This document shows, in pieces, positions 1 through 9,509 of a stretch of 58,299 nucleotides of DNA. The translations under genes were made by a program, and so were the position numbers. Each line of letters opens with the position of its first letter. The stretch's first letter is position 1. The DNA comes from Streptomyces sp. CB01373 (GTDB lineage Bacteria; Actinomycetota; Actinomycetes; Streptomycetales; Streptomycetaceae). Location of the stretch: positions 43,387 to 101,685 of the forward strand of contig NZ_NNBK01000009.1 in NCBI RefSeq assembly GCF_002803075.1, written 5' to 3'. The notes under the pieces are model-generated. The model worked only from the letters and a program-made list of their open reading frames with translations. It did not search any database and was not told the DNA's origin.

Positions 1-433
1 GCAGGACGTTGCCGATCGTCATCGGCAGCATGAAGAGGAGGCCCTGGATCAGCTGGAGGTCGCTGGTGGCGCGGCCGATCACCTGGCCGGTGGACAGCTC
101 GTCCTGGCGTCTGCCGTCGAGCCGGGTGATCGTCTCGTACATCTCCGTCCGCAGGTCGTGCTGGACGTCGAGGGCGAGCCGGCCGCCGTAGTAGCGGCGG
201 ATGTAGGTGAGGACGTAGACGACGAGCGCGGCGGCGATCAGGGCGCCCGCCCAGGGGGTCATACGGCGGCTGTGGTCGCCGATCACGTCGTCGATGATCA
301 CCTTGGTGATCAGCGGCACCAGCGCCGTGACGGCCATGCCTCCGAGCGAGGCGCCGAGGGCGAGGACGACGTCCCTGGGGTGACGCCAGGCGTACCCGGC
401 CAGTCTCCGCGCCCATCCCGGCTGCGCTGCCAC
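1..433 (-). CDS. ABC transporter, N-terminal transmembrane part (truncated by window edge)
   Basis: About 144 N-terminal residues are visible, and the rest lies left of the window. The visible protein starts with a GTG at 433, preceded by a GGGAGG-like ribosome site at about 440-446. It has a basic amphipathic start, two hydrophobic segments (roughly residues 20-42 and 55-75) and a cytoplasmic-loop-like stretch with RLDGRRQDELSTGQVIGR at about 103-120. That loop is typical of the ABC_membrane domain of type I exporters, in which a transmembrane half is fused to a C-terminal nucleotide-binding domain. The nucleotide-binding domain is not seen. Substrate cannot be inferred. Confidence 0.85.
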   Translation of the reverse strand, partial: MAAQPGWARRLAGYAWRHPRDVVLALGASLGGMAVTALVPLITKVIIDDVIGDHSRRMTPWAGALIAAALVVYVLTYIRRYYGGRLALDVQHDLRTEMYETITRLDGRRQDELSTGQVIGRATSDLQLIQGLLFMLPMTIGNVL

Positions 434-457
434 GTCGGTGCCTCCCTCAAGAACTGA

Positions 458-469
458 TCTTCCGGAAGA
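458..469. promoter_or_regulatory. 12-bp perfect palindrome upstream of the ABC transporter
   Basis: TCTTCCGGAAGA is a perfect inverted repeat lying 25 bp upstream of the ABC transporter start in a 96-bp gap. It may be an operator for that gene. Nothing else in the sequence supports this, and short palindromes do occur by chance. Confidence 0.3.
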
Positions 470-529
470 CACCAACGCGGGCGGGGGCGGATTTCATCCC
501 GCCGCAACGATGCGCCCGGCGGCGCGGGG

Positions 530-1453
530 TCACCCGCCGGGGGGAACGGCCACGAACGCCTCCTTGGGTGTGGTGGTCGGCGCGTAGCGCGCGGGGTCCG
601 TCGTCGTGGGGACGAGGTCCTTGTGGATGGCCTTGGCGATGTTCTGGATGGTGGTGACGCCGTAGTTCATGGTGCTGTTGTCCTGGGTGAGCACCGTGAT
701 CATGTAGTCGCGGCCGGTGCCCTTGAAGGTGCCGACGCTGTGCACCCGCCAGCCGTGCGTCGCGCGCGACAGCCAGCCGTTCTTGACGTGCACGGCGACG
801 GAGGACGGCGCCCCGGCGGGCGTGCCCCAGCGCTGGGAGGCGACGACCTGGCCCATGAGCTTGAGGATGTAGTCGCGGGAGTTGTCGCTGAGTACCGAGT
901 TCTTGGCCGTGATCAGCCCGAGCAGCTTCTGCTCGTCACGCACGGTGATCTGGGTCAGGCCCCAGTAACCATTCGCGCCGGGCTTGGTCTGGGTCATGCC
1001 GGCCGCGGTGAGGAAGCCCTTCACCTTCGTCACGCCGAGCTGCTTCCACAGGGTGGAGGTGGCGTCGTTGTCCGACTTGGTGATCATGGCCTTGGCGAGG
1101 GTCGTCTCGCGGGCGGTGAGGTAGCGGTTGTGCTTCTTGGCGTCCCACAGCAGGGTGGCGAGGACGGTGACCTTGACGACGCTGGCCGAGTCGTAGGCGG
1201 TCGACTGGCGCAGCGTGCAGGTCGTGTCGGTGGTGCGGTCGCGCAGACCGACGGCGACGGTGCCCTTGCGGCCCTTCATCGCCGCGGTGATGTCCTTCTC
1301 CAACTTGGCTGCCAGGCCCGCCTTGCCGGACGTGCAGCTGACCGTGGGTGTGGCGGCCGCGGCGGGCGTCGCGGCGGCCACGCAGGGAATCAGCATCCCG
1401 GCGCCCACGCCCGCCGCTAGCACTCTGGCGCGTCGGGTTGTTGAGTGAGTCAT
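530..1453 (-). CDS. Secreted serine hydrolase of the class A beta-lactamase fold
   Basis: The 307-residue protein starts at ATG 1453. It has a twin-arginine-containing N-terminus (RR at residues 7-8) and a hydrophobic, Ala-rich signal region to about residue 35, so export is likely. The serine penicillin-recognising signature is complete: SVVK at 91-94 (nucleophile and general base), SDN at 127-129 and KNG at 224-226 in place of KTG. The Glu166 omega-loop residue of true class A beta-lactamases is not obvious. The enzyme may therefore be a peptidoglycan-active serine hydrolase or a beta-lactamase-related protein rather than a resistance enzyme. It is transcribed alone. The 127 bp between its start and the next gene hold its promoter. 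Confidence 0.8.
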   Translation of the reverse strand: MTHSTTRRARVLAAGVGAGMLIPCVAAATPAAAATPTVSCTSGKAGLAAKLEKDITAAMKGRKGTVAVGLRDRTTDTTCTLRQSTAYDSASVVKVTVLATLLWDAKKHNRYLTARETTLAKAMITKSDNDATSTLWKQLGVTKVKGFLTAAGMTQTKPGANGYWGLTQITVRDEQKLLGLITAKNSVLSDNSRDYILKLMGQVVASQRWGTPAGAPSSVAVHVKNGWLSRATHGWRVHSVGTFKGTGRDYMITVLTQDNSTMNYGVTTIQNIAKAIHKDLVPTTTDPARYAPTTTPKEAFVAVPPGG

Positions 1454-1580
1454 GCACTCTTGACATACGGACTGCGGGGCATGGTTGCGCGAGTTGGTCG
1501 AAATTTGACCGGTCGTTACCCGAATGCAGTCAGGGACTCGCGCGTACGAGCACGAGCCCCTTTCCGGTTTCGACGCGGCC

Positions 1581-3266
1581 TCAGTCCAGATGCGTGGGCG
1601 CGAACATCCGCAGGACGGCGGGGAGGACGACGACCGAAGGACCCGGCTCGGCAAGGGCGTTCGCCAGGTCGGCCGCCAGGGTCTCGGGGGTCGTGCGGAC
1701 GCCCGGGACGCCGAAGGACTCGGCGAGGGCCACGTAGTCGGGGCGGGTGAGCTCCGTGGCCGTGGCCTGGCCGAAGGCGTCGGTCATGTACTCGCGGAGG
1801 ATGCCGTAGCCGCCGTCGTCGACGATCAGCCAGGTGACGTCGAGGCCGTACTGGCGGGCGGTGGCCAGTTCCGCGATCGAGTACAGGGCGCCGCCGTCGC
1901 CGGACACCGCCAGGACCGGGCGGGTGCGGTCCGCGGCCGCGGCTCCGAGCGCCGCCGGGAAGCCGTAGCCGAGGCCGCCCGCGCCCTGGGCCGAGTGCAT
2001 GGTGTTGGGGGACTTGGCGTCGAAGGCCGACCAGGCCCAGTACGCCAGGATCGTCATGTCCCAGAAGGACGGCGAGCCGGCGGGCAGGGCGCGGCGGACG
2101 GACGCCAGCACGTCCTGCTCCAGCGTGAGTTCCTGGGCGGCGATCCGGTCGCGGACCTTGGCAAGGACCTCGCGCACGCGGTCGGCGGCGCCCTCGTCGG
2201 CGCGCTCGTCCACGGTCTCAAGGAGGGCCTGGAGCGCCAGGCGGGCGTCGGCGTGGATGCCGAGCGCCGGGTGGTTGGACTCCAGCTTGCCGAGGTCGGC
2301 CTCGATCTGGATCACGCGGCCGCGCGGCTTGAACGTGTGGTAGTTGGAGGAGAGTTCGCCGAGGCCCGAGCCGATGACGAGCAGCACGTCGGCGTCCTCG
2401 AGGAAGTCCGTGGTGTGCCGGTCCTCCAGCCAGGACTGGAGGGACAGCGGGTGCTCCCAGGGGAAGGCGCCCTTGCCGCCGAAGGTCGTGACGACGGGGG
2501 CGTTCAGCCGCTCCGCGAGGGCCAGCAGCTTGCCGGACGCGTCGGCGCGGACCACCCCTCCGCCCGCGATGATCGCCGGGCGGGCGGCCCCGGACAGCAG
2601 GCCGGCCGCCACCGCGGTGAGTTCGGGACGCGGGACCAGTTCCTCCGGGGTGGCGTCCAGGGCCGTCACCACCGGCAGGCTCGTCGGGTCGAGGAGCACG
2701 TCCTGCGGGATCTCCACCCACACGGGCCCGTGCGGGACCGTCAGCGCCGACTTCCAGGCGGCCGCGATGGCGGAGGGGATCTGGGACTGGGTGCGGACCG
2801 TGTGGACCGACTTCACCACACCGCGGAACGAGGCGGCCTGGTCGGGCAGTTCGTGCAGGTAGCCGTGACGGCCGCCGCCGAGCCCGGCCGTCGGGATCTG
2901 GCTGCTGATGGCCAGGACGGGGGCGGAGGCCGACGCCGCCTCCTGGAGGGCCGCCAGCGAGGTCAGCGCTCCCGGGCCGGTCGACAGCAGCAGCGGCGCG
3001 GCCTCACCGGTGATCCGGCCGTAGGCGTCGGCGGCGAAGCCGGCGTTGTTCTCCACCCGCAGGCCGACGTACGTCAGCTCCGACCGGCGCAGCGCGTCGA
3101 ACATGCCGAGGGCGTGCTGCCCGGGCAGGCCGAAGACGGTCGTCGCGCCCAGCCCGGCCAGGGTCTCCACGACCAGGTCTCCGCCGTTGCGGCCGGGGGG
3201 AGGGTTCAGGGCGGCCTCCGTCTGCTCGGGTGTCGGGCGGAGTACCAGGTCGTGGTCGTGCGTCAC
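1581..3266 (-). CDS. Thiamine-diphosphate-dependent enzyme, acetolactate-synthase family
   Basis: This 561-residue protein has the three-domain layout of the ThDP-dependent decarboxylase/synthase family: an N-terminal pyrimidine-binding domain, a central Rossmann-like domain and a C-terminal pyrophosphate-binding domain. The cofactor-activating Glu is in RVENNAGFAADAYGR (about residue 72). The GDGG motif is followed about 26 residues later by DDGG where family members usually have Asn-Asn. No small regulatory subunit is nearby, and the gene sits 5 bp behind the agmatinase gene with a GTG start and poor ribosome site, suggesting translational coupling. It is therefore more likely a catabolic decarboxylase or lyase of the agmatinase pathway than a biosynthetic acetolactate synthase. 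The real substrate is unknown. Confidence 0.85.
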   Translation of the reverse strand: MTHDHDLVLRPTPEQTEAALNPPPGRNGGDLVVETLAGLGATTVFGLPGQHALGMFDALRRSELTYVGLRVENNAGFAADAYGRITGEAAPLLLSTGPGALTSLAALQEAASASAPVLAISSQIPTAGLGGGRHGYLHELPDQAASFRGVVKSVHTVRTQSQIPSAIAAAWKSALTVPHGPVWVEIPQDVLLDPTSLPVVTALDATPEELVPRPELTAVAAGLLSGAARPAIIAGGGVVRADASGKLLALAERLNAPVVTTFGGKGAFPWEHPLSLQSWLEDRHTTDFLEDADVLLVIGSGLGELSSNYHTFKPRGRVIQIEADLGKLESNHPALGIHADARLALQALLETVDERADEGAADRVREVLAKVRDRIAAQELTLEQDVLASVRRALPAGSPSFWDMTILAYWAWSAFDAKSPNTMHSAQGAGGLGYGFPAALGAAAADRTRPVLAVSGDGGALYSIAELATARQYGLDVTWLIVDDGGYGILREYMTDAFGQATATELTRPDYVALAESFGVPGVRTTPETLAADLANALAEPGPSVVVLPAVLRMFAPTHLD

Positions 3267-3271
3267 TTCGC

Positions 3272-4243
3272 TTACGCGTCCTTCCGGGCCGCCGCGATCT
3301 GGCGGGCCATGATCGTGGTCAGTTCGTACGCCGTGTGCGAGGCGGCCACCGAGGTGATCTCGGCGTGGTCGTACGCCGGGGCCACCTCGACGACGTCGGC
3401 GGAGACCAGGTTGCAGGAGGCCAGACCGCGCAGGATCTCCAGCAGTTCGCGGGAGGTCATGCCGCCCGCCTCGGGGGTGCCGGTGCCGGGCGCGTGCGCC
3501 GGGTCGAGGCAGTCGATGTCGATGGAGATGTACAGCGGGCGGTCGCCGATGCGCTGGCGGAGCTGGTCGGCCACCTCGTCGGCGCCGCGGCGGTAGACGT
3601 CGGCGGAGGTGACGATGCCGAAGCCCATCTTCTCGTCGTCGGTGAGGTCCTGCTTGCCGTACAGCGGGCCGCGGGTGCCGACGTGGGAGAGCGCCTCGGT
3701 GTCGAGGATGCCCTCCTCCACCGCGCGCCGGAACGGGGTGCCGTGCGTGTACTCGGCACCGAAGTAGGTGTCCCAGGTGTCGAGGTGGGCGTCGAAGTGG
3801 AGCAGCGCGACCGGGCCGTGCTTCTTGGCGACGGACCGCAGCAGCGGCAGCGCGATGGTGTGGTCGCCGCCGAGGGTCATCAGCCGGGCGCCGGTGCCGA
3901 GGAGTTCGTCGGCGGCGGCCTCCATCGTCTCGACGGCCTCGTTGATGTTGAACGGGTTCACGGCGATGTCGCCGCCGTCCGCGACCTGGGCGAGGGCGAA
4001 GGGGGAGGCGTCCTGCGCCGGGTTGTAGGGGCGCAGCAGCCGGGACGCCTCACGGATGGCGTTGCCGCCGAAGCGGGCGCCCGGCCGGTACGAGACGCCG
4101 GAGTCGAACGGCACACCCACGACGGCGACGTCGGCGGTGCCCACCTCGTCGAGGCGGGGCAGCCGGGCGAAGGTCGCGGGGCCGGCGTACCGCGGGACGC
4201 GGGAGGAGTCGACGGGACCGCGGGGCGTCTCGGTGCTGCTCAT
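3272..4243 (-). CDS. speB: Agmatinase-family ureohydrolase (agmatinase or guanidinobutyrase)
   Basis: The 323-residue protein belongs to the arginase/agmatinase family, whose members hydrolyse a guanidino group to urea and an amine at a dinuclear Mn2+ centre. All metal ligands are visible: GGDHT (125-129), DAHLD (151-155) and SIDIDCLDP (240-248), plus THGT at 166-169. Length is normal for the family. The start is ATG 4243 behind GAAAGAAGG. It lies between a solute symporter (upstream) and a ThDP enzyme (downstream, 5 bp), and a PucR regulator diverges from the block. Streptomycetes are known to degrade arginine through 4-guanidinobutyrate, so guanidinobutyrase or guanidinopropionase activity is as plausible as agmatinase. 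The family assignment is firm. The substrate is not. Confidence 0.9.
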   Translation of the reverse strand: MSSTETPRGPVDSSRVPRYAGPATFARLPRLDEVGTADVAVVGVPFDSGVSYRPGARFGGNAIREASRLLRPYNPAQDASPFALAQVADGGDIAVNPFNINEAVETMEAAADELLGTGARLMTLGGDHTIALPLLRSVAKKHGPVALLHFDAHLDTWDTYFGAEYTHGTPFRRAVEEGILDTEALSHVGTRGPLYGKQDLTDDEKMGFGIVTSADVYRRGADEVADQLRQRIGDRPLYISIDIDCLDPAHAPGTGTPEAGGMTSRELLEILRGLASCNLVSADVVEVAPAYDHAEITSVAASHTAYELTTIMARQIAAARKDA

Positions 4244-4299
4244 GGTGAAATGCCTTCTTTCTTGCGCTTCGTCGCGTATGTGATGGCTCGTGATCGACT

Positions 4300-5760
4300 C
4301 TACTGGTGAGCGGGGGCCGGTTCGGACGCGAGTTCGGGGGTGCGCCCGGCGAGCCGCTCGCGCCAGGCGGCGAGGACGGCCGCGTCGGTCGGCTTGGTCG
4401 CCAAGGAGACGATGACGTAGGCGGCCAGGGAGGACAACAGGCCGTAGTAGACGGGCTCGTTGGCGAGGATGCCGAAGGTCGCCATGAGGCCGATGACCGC
4501 GGCGCCGCCGACGATCACCGAGGCGAGGGCGCCGTGCGCGGTGCCGCGCTTCCACAGCAGTCCGCCGAGGATCGGCACGAGCAGCCCGCCGACGAGCAGG
4601 TTGTAGGCGACGGTCAGCGCCTCGACGACGTTGTTGAGCGCGATGGCGGTGCAGATCACGCCGACGCCCATGATCAGGATGAAGACGCGGTTGCCCTTGA
4701 CCTCGTCGTGCTCCTCCCCGTCGCGGCGGACGGCGCCGCGCAGCCGGGACCAGATGTCGTTGTTGGCGACGGTGGCGCAGGCGATCAGCGCCCCGGAGGA
4801 GGTGGACATCACCGCGGCCAGCGCGGCGGCGAGCACAAGGCCGCGGACACCGACGGGCAGGTCCGCCTTGACGATGGTGGCGAAGGCGTCGTCGGCGCTG
4901 TCGAGGTTGGGGTACAGCACCTTGGCGGCGGTGCCGATGACCGCGCCGGCGATCGCGTAGACCAGGCAGTAGGTGCCGGCGACGGTGCCGCCCCACTTGG
5001 CGGTGGTGTCGCTGCGGGCGGTGAACACGCGCTGCCAGATGTCCTGGCCGATCAGCATGCCGAAGGTGTAGATCAGGACGTACGTGAAGATCGTCTCGCC
5101 GCCGATGCCCAGCGGGTCGAAGTAGGAGGTCGGCAGCTTGGCCTTCATCTCGCTGAAGCCGCCCGCCTTGACGACGGCGATGGGCAGCAGCAGGAGCAGC
5201 ACGCCGATCGTCTTCACCACGAACTGCACCATGTCGGTCAGCGTGATGGACCACATGCCGCCGAGGGTGGAGTAGGCCACGACGATCGTGCCGCCGAGGA
5301 TGATCGCGACGGTGCGGTTCAGGTCGAACAGCACGTCGAAGATCGTGGCGTACGCGATGGTGGAGGTCACCGCCAGCATCAGGGTGTACGCCCACATCAC
5401 GACGCCCGAGATGATGCCGGCCTTGCCGCCGTAGCGCAGGTCGAGCATCTCGGAGACGGTGTAGACCTTCAGCCGGGCGATGCGGGCGGAGAAGAAGACC
5501 GAGAGGGCGAGGATTCCGAGGCCGATGGTGAAGACCATCCAGGCACCGGAGAGGCCGTACTTGTAGCCGAGGCCCACGCCGCCGATGGTGGAGGCGCCGC
5601 CGAGGACGATCGCCGCCATCGTGCCGGAGTACATCGCGGGGCCCAGGCGGCGGCCCGCGACCAGGAACTCGCTCTTGGACTTGGCGCGACGCATGCCCCA
5701 CCAGCCCATGGCCAGCATGCCGGCGAGATAGACGACGATCACTGTGTAGTCGACGGCCAT
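4300..5760 (-). CDS. Sodium:solute symporter (SSS family)
   Basis: The 486-residue, strongly hydrophobic protein has about 13 membrane segments and belongs to the SSS family (PutP/PanF relatives), which import organic solutes with Na+. The ATG at 5760 follows GGAGG at 7-bp spacing. An in-frame extension to 5862 lacks a ribosome site and has no membrane character. It is the first gene of a minus-strand block leading into the ureohydrolase (56 bp gap) and the ThDP enzyme. This suggests uptake of agmatine, a guanidino acid or a related amine. The substrate is inferred from context only. Confidence 0.88.
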   Translation of the reverse strand: MAVDYTVIVVYLAGMLAMGWWGMRRAKSKSEFLVAGRRLGPAMYSGTMAAIVLGGASTIGGVGLGYKYGLSGAWMVFTIGLGILALSVFFSARIARLKVYTVSEMLDLRYGGKAGIISGVVMWAYTLMLAVTSTIAYATIFDVLFDLNRTVAIILGGTIVVAYSTLGGMWSITLTDMVQFVVKTIGVLLLLLPIAVVKAGGFSEMKAKLPTSYFDPLGIGGETIFTYVLIYTFGMLIGQDIWQRVFTARSDTTAKWGGTVAGTYCLVYAIAGAVIGTAAKVLYPNLDSADDAFATIVKADLPVGVRGLVLAAALAAVMSTSSGALIACATVANNDIWSRLRGAVRRDGEEHDEVKGNRVFILIMGVGVICTAIALNNVVEALTVAYNLLVGGLLVPILGGLLWKRGTAHGALASVIVGGAAVIGLMATFGILANEPVYYGLLSSLAAYVIVSLATKPTDAAVLAAWRERLAGRTPELASEPAPAHQ

Positions 5761-5795
5761 GTGGGGCCCTCCTTCGCGCACATCCGGGTGGCGGT

Positions 5796-5831
5796 GTCGT
5801 GCAGATGTATGGGGTCGTGCAGATATGTGGG
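5796..5831. repeat. Tandem 18-bp direct repeat in the symporter/PucR divergent promoter
   Basis: Two head-to-tail units, GTCGTGCAGATGTATGGG and GTCGTGCAGATATGTGGG, occupy 5796-5813 and 5814-5831, 36 bp upstream of the symporter start. PucR-type regulators bind to promoter regions beside their own genes, so this pair is a candidate operator. The repeat itself is seen directly. Its function is inferred. Confidence 0.5.
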
Positions 5832-5887
5832 GGTGAGGCTCGGCAAGGGCTCGCGGGGACATCGCCCGTACCCGTGGCTGCCGGCCC

Positions 5888-5900
5888 CCTAGACACTAGG
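5888..5900. promoter_or_regulatory. CCTAG-N3-CTAGG palindrome upstream of the PucR-type regulator
   Basis: CCTAGACACTAGG is a perfect 5-bp inverted repeat with a 3-bp spacer. It is AT-richer than its surroundings and lies 72 bp upstream of the regulator start. It could be an operator or overlap a promoter of the regulator. There is no independent support. Confidence 0.3.
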
Positions 5901-5971
5901 TGGCCGAAAAGCGACTGCGAAGTGTACTTTTCATCCATTCGAGTCGCGGCGGTATGGAGGGAATGCACATC

Positions 5972-7732
5972 GTGCCGGATGCACCTGTCCCCCTGGCCCC
6001 AGCCGTCCCACCGACCCCACCGATCCCGCTGTCCGCCCTGCTGGCCCGGGAGGACCTCGCGCTGCGCCGGATCGCCGGCCCGGCCGGCCCGGACACCGCG
6101 ATCCACTGGGCGCACACCTCGGAGATGGCCGACCCCTACCCGTACCTGCTGGGCGGCGAGCTGCTGCTGACGGCCGGCGTCCATGTCACCCCGGCGGACG
6201 CCACCGGGGCGTACTTCGACACCTACGTCTCCCGGGTGGCGGCGGCGGGCGGCGCGGCCATCGGCTTCGGCCTGGCGCCGGTGCACGACACGGTGCCGCC
6301 CGCCCTGGTGGCGGCCTGCGAGGCCCACGGCCTGCCGCTGCTCGAAGTTCCGCCGCAGACCACCTTCTCCGGCGTCGCGCGCGCGGTCTGGCAGCTGATG
6401 GCGCAGGCCCGGCTGGCCGAACTGCGCCGCGTCACGGAGGCGCAGCAGCGGCTCGCGGCCGCCGCGTCCCGCCCCGACCCCGTCCCCTCCGTGCTGCGCC
6501 AGCTGGCCCAGCGCCTGTCCGGCTGGGGGGTCCTGTACGGCCCGGACGGCACGGAGATCGCCTCGGCGGGCCGGGCCCCGCACGAGACGGCCCGCCAGGC
6601 GCTCGCCCACCTGACGGACGTGGTCCGCCCGGCCCCGACGACCATGGCATCACCGGGGACGACCGTCCGCACGCCTCCGCCGTGTCCCACGCCCCCGCCG
6701 GGGACGGCCGTCCGAACGCCCCCTCCGTCTGCCACGACCCCGCCGGGCACGACCGGCCGGACGCACCCACCGTCTGCCACAACCCCGCCCGGCACGACCG
6801 TCCGGGCACCCTCGCCATCTCCCACGACCCCACCGGGCACAACCGGCCGGACGCACCCACCGTCTCCCCCGGCCCCCGTCGGCCGGCCCGTCGCGGCAGC
6901 CGTTCCCGTCGCCGCCCGGCCCGTTCCCTCCTCCGCCACCGACACCGTCGCCGGCAGCCATCTCGCCGCCTACGCCCTCGGCGCCGGGCAGGGCTTCGTG
7001 CTCGGAGTCGCCTCACCGCACCGCGAACCCGGGGACCACACCATCGCGTCCGTGGCCGCCGTGCTGCTCTCGCTGCTCACCGGAGAGCACCGCAGCGGTA
7101 CGGGGGCGGCCCGGTCCTCGGCGCTGGTGCGGGTGCTGCTGGGCGCGCCGCCCGAGGAGGTGGCGCCGCTGCTCGGGACCGGACGGTGGGTCGTCGTGCA
7201 CGCGCGGCCGGACACCCAGGCGGCCGACGCCGTGGCCGCCTCCGCGCTCGGCGCCGCCCTGGGCTCGGCCCTGGTCGACCTCGCCGACGGGGTCGTACGG
7301 GTCCTGCTGCCCGCCGAGCGGGAGCCGGGACCGCAGCCCGGCTGGGCCCTCGGGGTGAGCACCGCCGTCGGCCCCGGCGACTGGACGACGGCCGACGCCC
7401 AGGCGGCCCGCGCCCTGGCCCGCGCCCGCGCCACCCGCACCGCGCTGGTCGGCCACGGCACCCGCCCCGGCCTGGCCGACCTGCTCCCGCGGGACGAGGC
7501 CGACGCCCACGCCCAGGCGCTGCTCGCCCCGCTCGGCGCGGCCCCCGCGCTCACCGAGACACTGCGCACCTGGCTCTCCCTGCACGGCAGTTGGGACCGC
7601 ACCGCGGTCGCCCTGTCCGTGCACCGCAACACCGTCCGCCAGCGCATCGCCCGCTGCGCCGCCCTCCTCGGCACCGACCTGGACGACCCCGACGTCCGCA
7701 TGGAGCTGTGGTTCGCCCTGCGGCGGGCGTGA
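5972..7732 (+). CDS. PucR-family transcriptional regulator with an inserted Pro/Thr repeat
   Basis: The N-terminal PucR domain spans about residues 15-150 (the [19 protein letters not shown] region). A degenerate middle domain follows. The C-terminal helix-turn-helix of the PucR/CdaR type includes the stretch [20 protein letters not shown] near the end. Residues 228-302 are five 15-residue repeats rich in Pro, Thr and Arg that split the middle domain. The start is uncertain. GTG 5972 is 11 bp behind GGAGG (5956-5960), while ATG 5963 is only 2 bp behind it. PucR proteins control purine, nitrogen and amine catabolism. Divergence from the symporter, ureohydrolase and ThDP-enzyme block makes that block the likely target. 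Confidence 0.85.
   Translation: MPDAPVPLAPAVPPTPPIPLSALLAREDLALRRIAGPAGPDTAIHWAHTSEMADPYPYLLGGELLLTAGVHVTPADATGAYFDTYVSRVAAAGGAAIGFGLAPVHDTVPPALVAACEAHGLPLLEVPPQTTFSGVARAVWQLMAQARLAELRRVTEAQQRLAAAASRPDPVPSVLRQLAQRLSGWGVLYGPDGTEIASAGRAPHETARQALAHLTDVVRPAPTTMASPGTTVRTPPPCPTPPPGTAVRTPPPSATTPPGTTGRTHPPSATTPPGTTVRAPSPSPTTPPGTTGRTHPPSPPAPVGRPVAAAVPVAARPVPSSATDTVAGSHLAAYALGAGQGFVLGVASPHREPGDHTIASVAAVLLSLLTGEHRSGTGAARSSALVRVLLGAPPEEVAPLLGTGRWVVVHARPDTQAADAVAASALGAALGSALVDLADGVVRVLLPAEREPGPQPGWALGVSTAVGPGDWTTADAQAARALARARATRTALVGHGTRPGLADLLPRDEADAHAQALLAPLGAAPALTETLRTWLSLHGSWDRTAVALSVHRNTVRQRIARCAALLGTDLDDPDVRMELWFALRRA
6653..6877 (+). repeat. Five-copy 45-bp coding minisatellite inside the PucR-type gene
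   Basis: Five units of exactly 45 bp run in frame. They encode [60 protein letters not shown] and [15 protein letters not shown]. Divergence between units shows this is not a very recent expansion. The repeat keeps the frame and forms a disordered, basic Pro/Thr linker between the halves of the middle domain. Confidence 0.85.
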
Positions 7733-7794
7733 CCCGCGTCCCAGCGGCCGGGACATCGGCGACGCGGACAGAGAGCTGCACCACAATGGGAGCC

Positions 7795-8583
7795 ATGCCG
7801 ATATCCGGGACACCCAGCCGCGCCGAGCTCGTCGACCACCTCGTGAGGACCCGTATCGCCGGGGACGTCGCCACCCCTCGCGAGAACAACCTCTCCCACT
7901 ACCGCAAGCTCGCGAACGGCGACCGCCACTTCTGGCTCGGTCTGGAGCTCGGCGACCGCTGGAGCGACGAGCAGGACGTGCTGGCGGTGATGGCGGAGCG
8001 CGTCGGTGTCATCGACGACCCGGAGCACCGCTACGGCCAGGACACCATCGACCCCGAACTGACCGTCGACGCCCTGGAGCGGATGGCCGGCCGGCTGCGC
8101 AAGGCCGCCGACAGCAGTCAGCGGGTGCTGTTCGCGACCGGTCACCCCGGCGGCCTGCTCGACGTGCACCGCGCCACCGCCGCCGCCCTGCGCGCCGCCG
8201 GCTGCGAGATCGTGGTGATCCCGGACGGGCTCCAGACGGACGAGGGATACGTCATGCAGTTCGCGGACGTGGCCGTGCTGGAGCACGGGGCCACCCTGTG
8301 GCACACGCACTCCGGCGAGCCGATGCGGGCCATCCTCACCGGCCTGGAGCGCGAGGGCCGGCGACTGCCCGACCTGGTCGTCGCCGACCACGGCTGGGCG
8401 GGATACGCCGGTCAGCACGGCGTGGACTCGGTCGGCTACGCCGACTGCAACGACCCGGCCCTCTTCGTCGCCGAGGCCGAGGGCACCGTCCAGGTGACCG
8501 TGCCGCTCGACGACCATGTGGTCAGCCCCCGGTACTACGACCCGATGACGGCGTACCTGCTGGACCAGGCGGGTCTCGGCTAG
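7795..8583 (+). CDS. Conserved actinobacterial protein, often annotated as a phosphatase
   Basis: The 262-residue soluble protein has no signal peptide. Its N-terminal helical part is followed by an alpha/beta core with ATGHPGGLLDVHRA (about 112-125), a IPDGLQTDEGY turn and VVADHGWAGYAG. These His/Asp-rich loops could bind metal or phosphate, and proteins of this type are annotated phosphatase in Streptomyces. No classical catalytic signature can be named with confidence. The ATG at 7795 was chosen over ATG 7786, which is in frame three residues upstream. Its stop lies 15 bp from the convergent thioesterase gene. Confidence 0.7.
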   Translation: MPISGTPSRAELVDHLVRTRIAGDVATPRENNLSHYRKLANGDRHFWLGLELGDRWSDEQDVLAVMAERVGVIDDPEHRYGQDTIDPELTVDALERMAGRLRKAADSSQRVLFATGHPGGLLDVHRATAAALRAAGCEIVVIPDGLQTDEGYVMQFADVAVLEHGATLWHTHSGEPMRAILTGLEREGRRLPDLVVADHGWAGYAGQHGVDSVGYADCNDPALFVAEAEGTVQVTVPLDDHVVSPRYYDPMTAYLLDQAGLG

Positions 8584-8598
8584 GGCACGCGTTCCGGA

Positions 8599-9495
8599 TC
8601 AGGTCGGCGGGGCGTTCTCGGACCGGGGGACGCGGACCACGCCCTCCTGGATCACCGAGATCGCCAGCCGGCCGTCCTGGGTGTAGATGCGGGCCTGGCC
8701 GAGGCCGCGCCCACCGTGCGCGGAGGGGGACTCCTGGTCGTAGAGCAGCCACTCGTCGGCCCGGAACGGCCGGTGGAACCACATCGCGTGGTCCAGCGAG
8801 GCCCCGACCACGTCGCCGACCGCCCAGCCGCCGCGGCCGTGCGCGAGCAGCACCGAGTCCAGCAGCGTCATGTCGGAGACGTAGGTGGCGAGGACGACGT
8901 GCAGGAGGGGCTGGTCGATAGCGCCGTCGAGCTTGCCGTCGGTGCGGAACCAGACCTGGGAGTGCGGCTCGCGCGGCTCGCCGAACCTGCCGTACGGCGG
9001 CTCGTCGGCATAGCGCAGGTCGACGGCCTCGCGGGCCTCCAGGAACCGCTCCACGACCTCGCGCGGAAGGTGGCCGTAGCCGCGCATCCGCTCCCGCGAG
9101 GTGGGCAGGGTCTCCGGGTCCGGGGCGGGCGGCATGGGCGCCTGGTGGTCAAGGCCCTCCTCGTACGTCTGGAAGGACGCCGAGAGGTGGAAGACCGGCT
9201 GCCCGTGCTGGACCGCGACGACCCGGCGGGTGGTGAAGGAGCGGCCGTCGCGGATGCGGTCCACGGTGTAGACGATGGGCGCTCCCGGGTCGCCGGGGCG
9301 CAGGAAGTAGGCGTGCAGCGAGTGCGCGTGCCGGTCCGCGGGGACCGTGCGCCCCGCGGCGACCAGCGCCTGTGCCGCGACCTGCCCGCCGAAGACGCGC
9401 GGGACGACCGCGTGGCGGGACCGGCCGCGGAAGATGTCCCGCTCGATCCGCTCCAGGTCGAGCAGATCGAGCAGGGACCGAAGTGCCGGGTTCAT
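8599..9495 (-). CDS. tesB: Acyl-CoA thioesterase II
   Basis: The 298-residue protein has the double hot-dog layout of TesB, which hydrolyses medium- and long-chain acyl-CoA to free acid and CoA. RVFGGQVAAQAL (about 33-44) and HSLHAYFLRPGD (58-69) mark the first repeat. The second carries SLDHAMWFHRPF, with the active-site Asp, near 232-243, and GRGLGQARIYTQDGRLA. Length fits the family. It follows the acyl-CoA dehydrogenase gene by 14 bp on the same strand, so the two are probably co-transcribed in acyl-CoA turnover. Confidence 0.92.
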   Translation of the reverse strand: MNPALRSLLDLLDLERIERDIFRGRSRHAVVPRVFGGQVAAQALVAAGRTVPADRHAHSLHAYFLRPGDPGAPIVYTVDRIRDGRSFTTRRVVAVQHGQPVFHLSASFQTYEEGLDHQAPMPPAPDPETLPTSRERMRGYGHLPREVVERFLEAREAVDLRYADEPPYGRFGEPREPHSQVWFRTDGKLDGAIDQPLLHVVLATYVSDMTLLDSVLLAHGRGGWAVGDVVGASLDHAMWFHRPFRADEWLLYDQESPSAHGGRGLGQARIYTQDGRLAISVIQEGVVRVPRSENAPPT

Positions 9496-9509
9496 GCGTC
9501 GGCCGTCCC

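Noticed and set aside
3272..6610. A 1112-residue minus-strand reading frame
   Set aside because: Only its last 323 residues are the ureohydrolase. The rest is Arg/Gly-rich antisense and out-of-frame translation of the symporter and PucR genes with no domain content.
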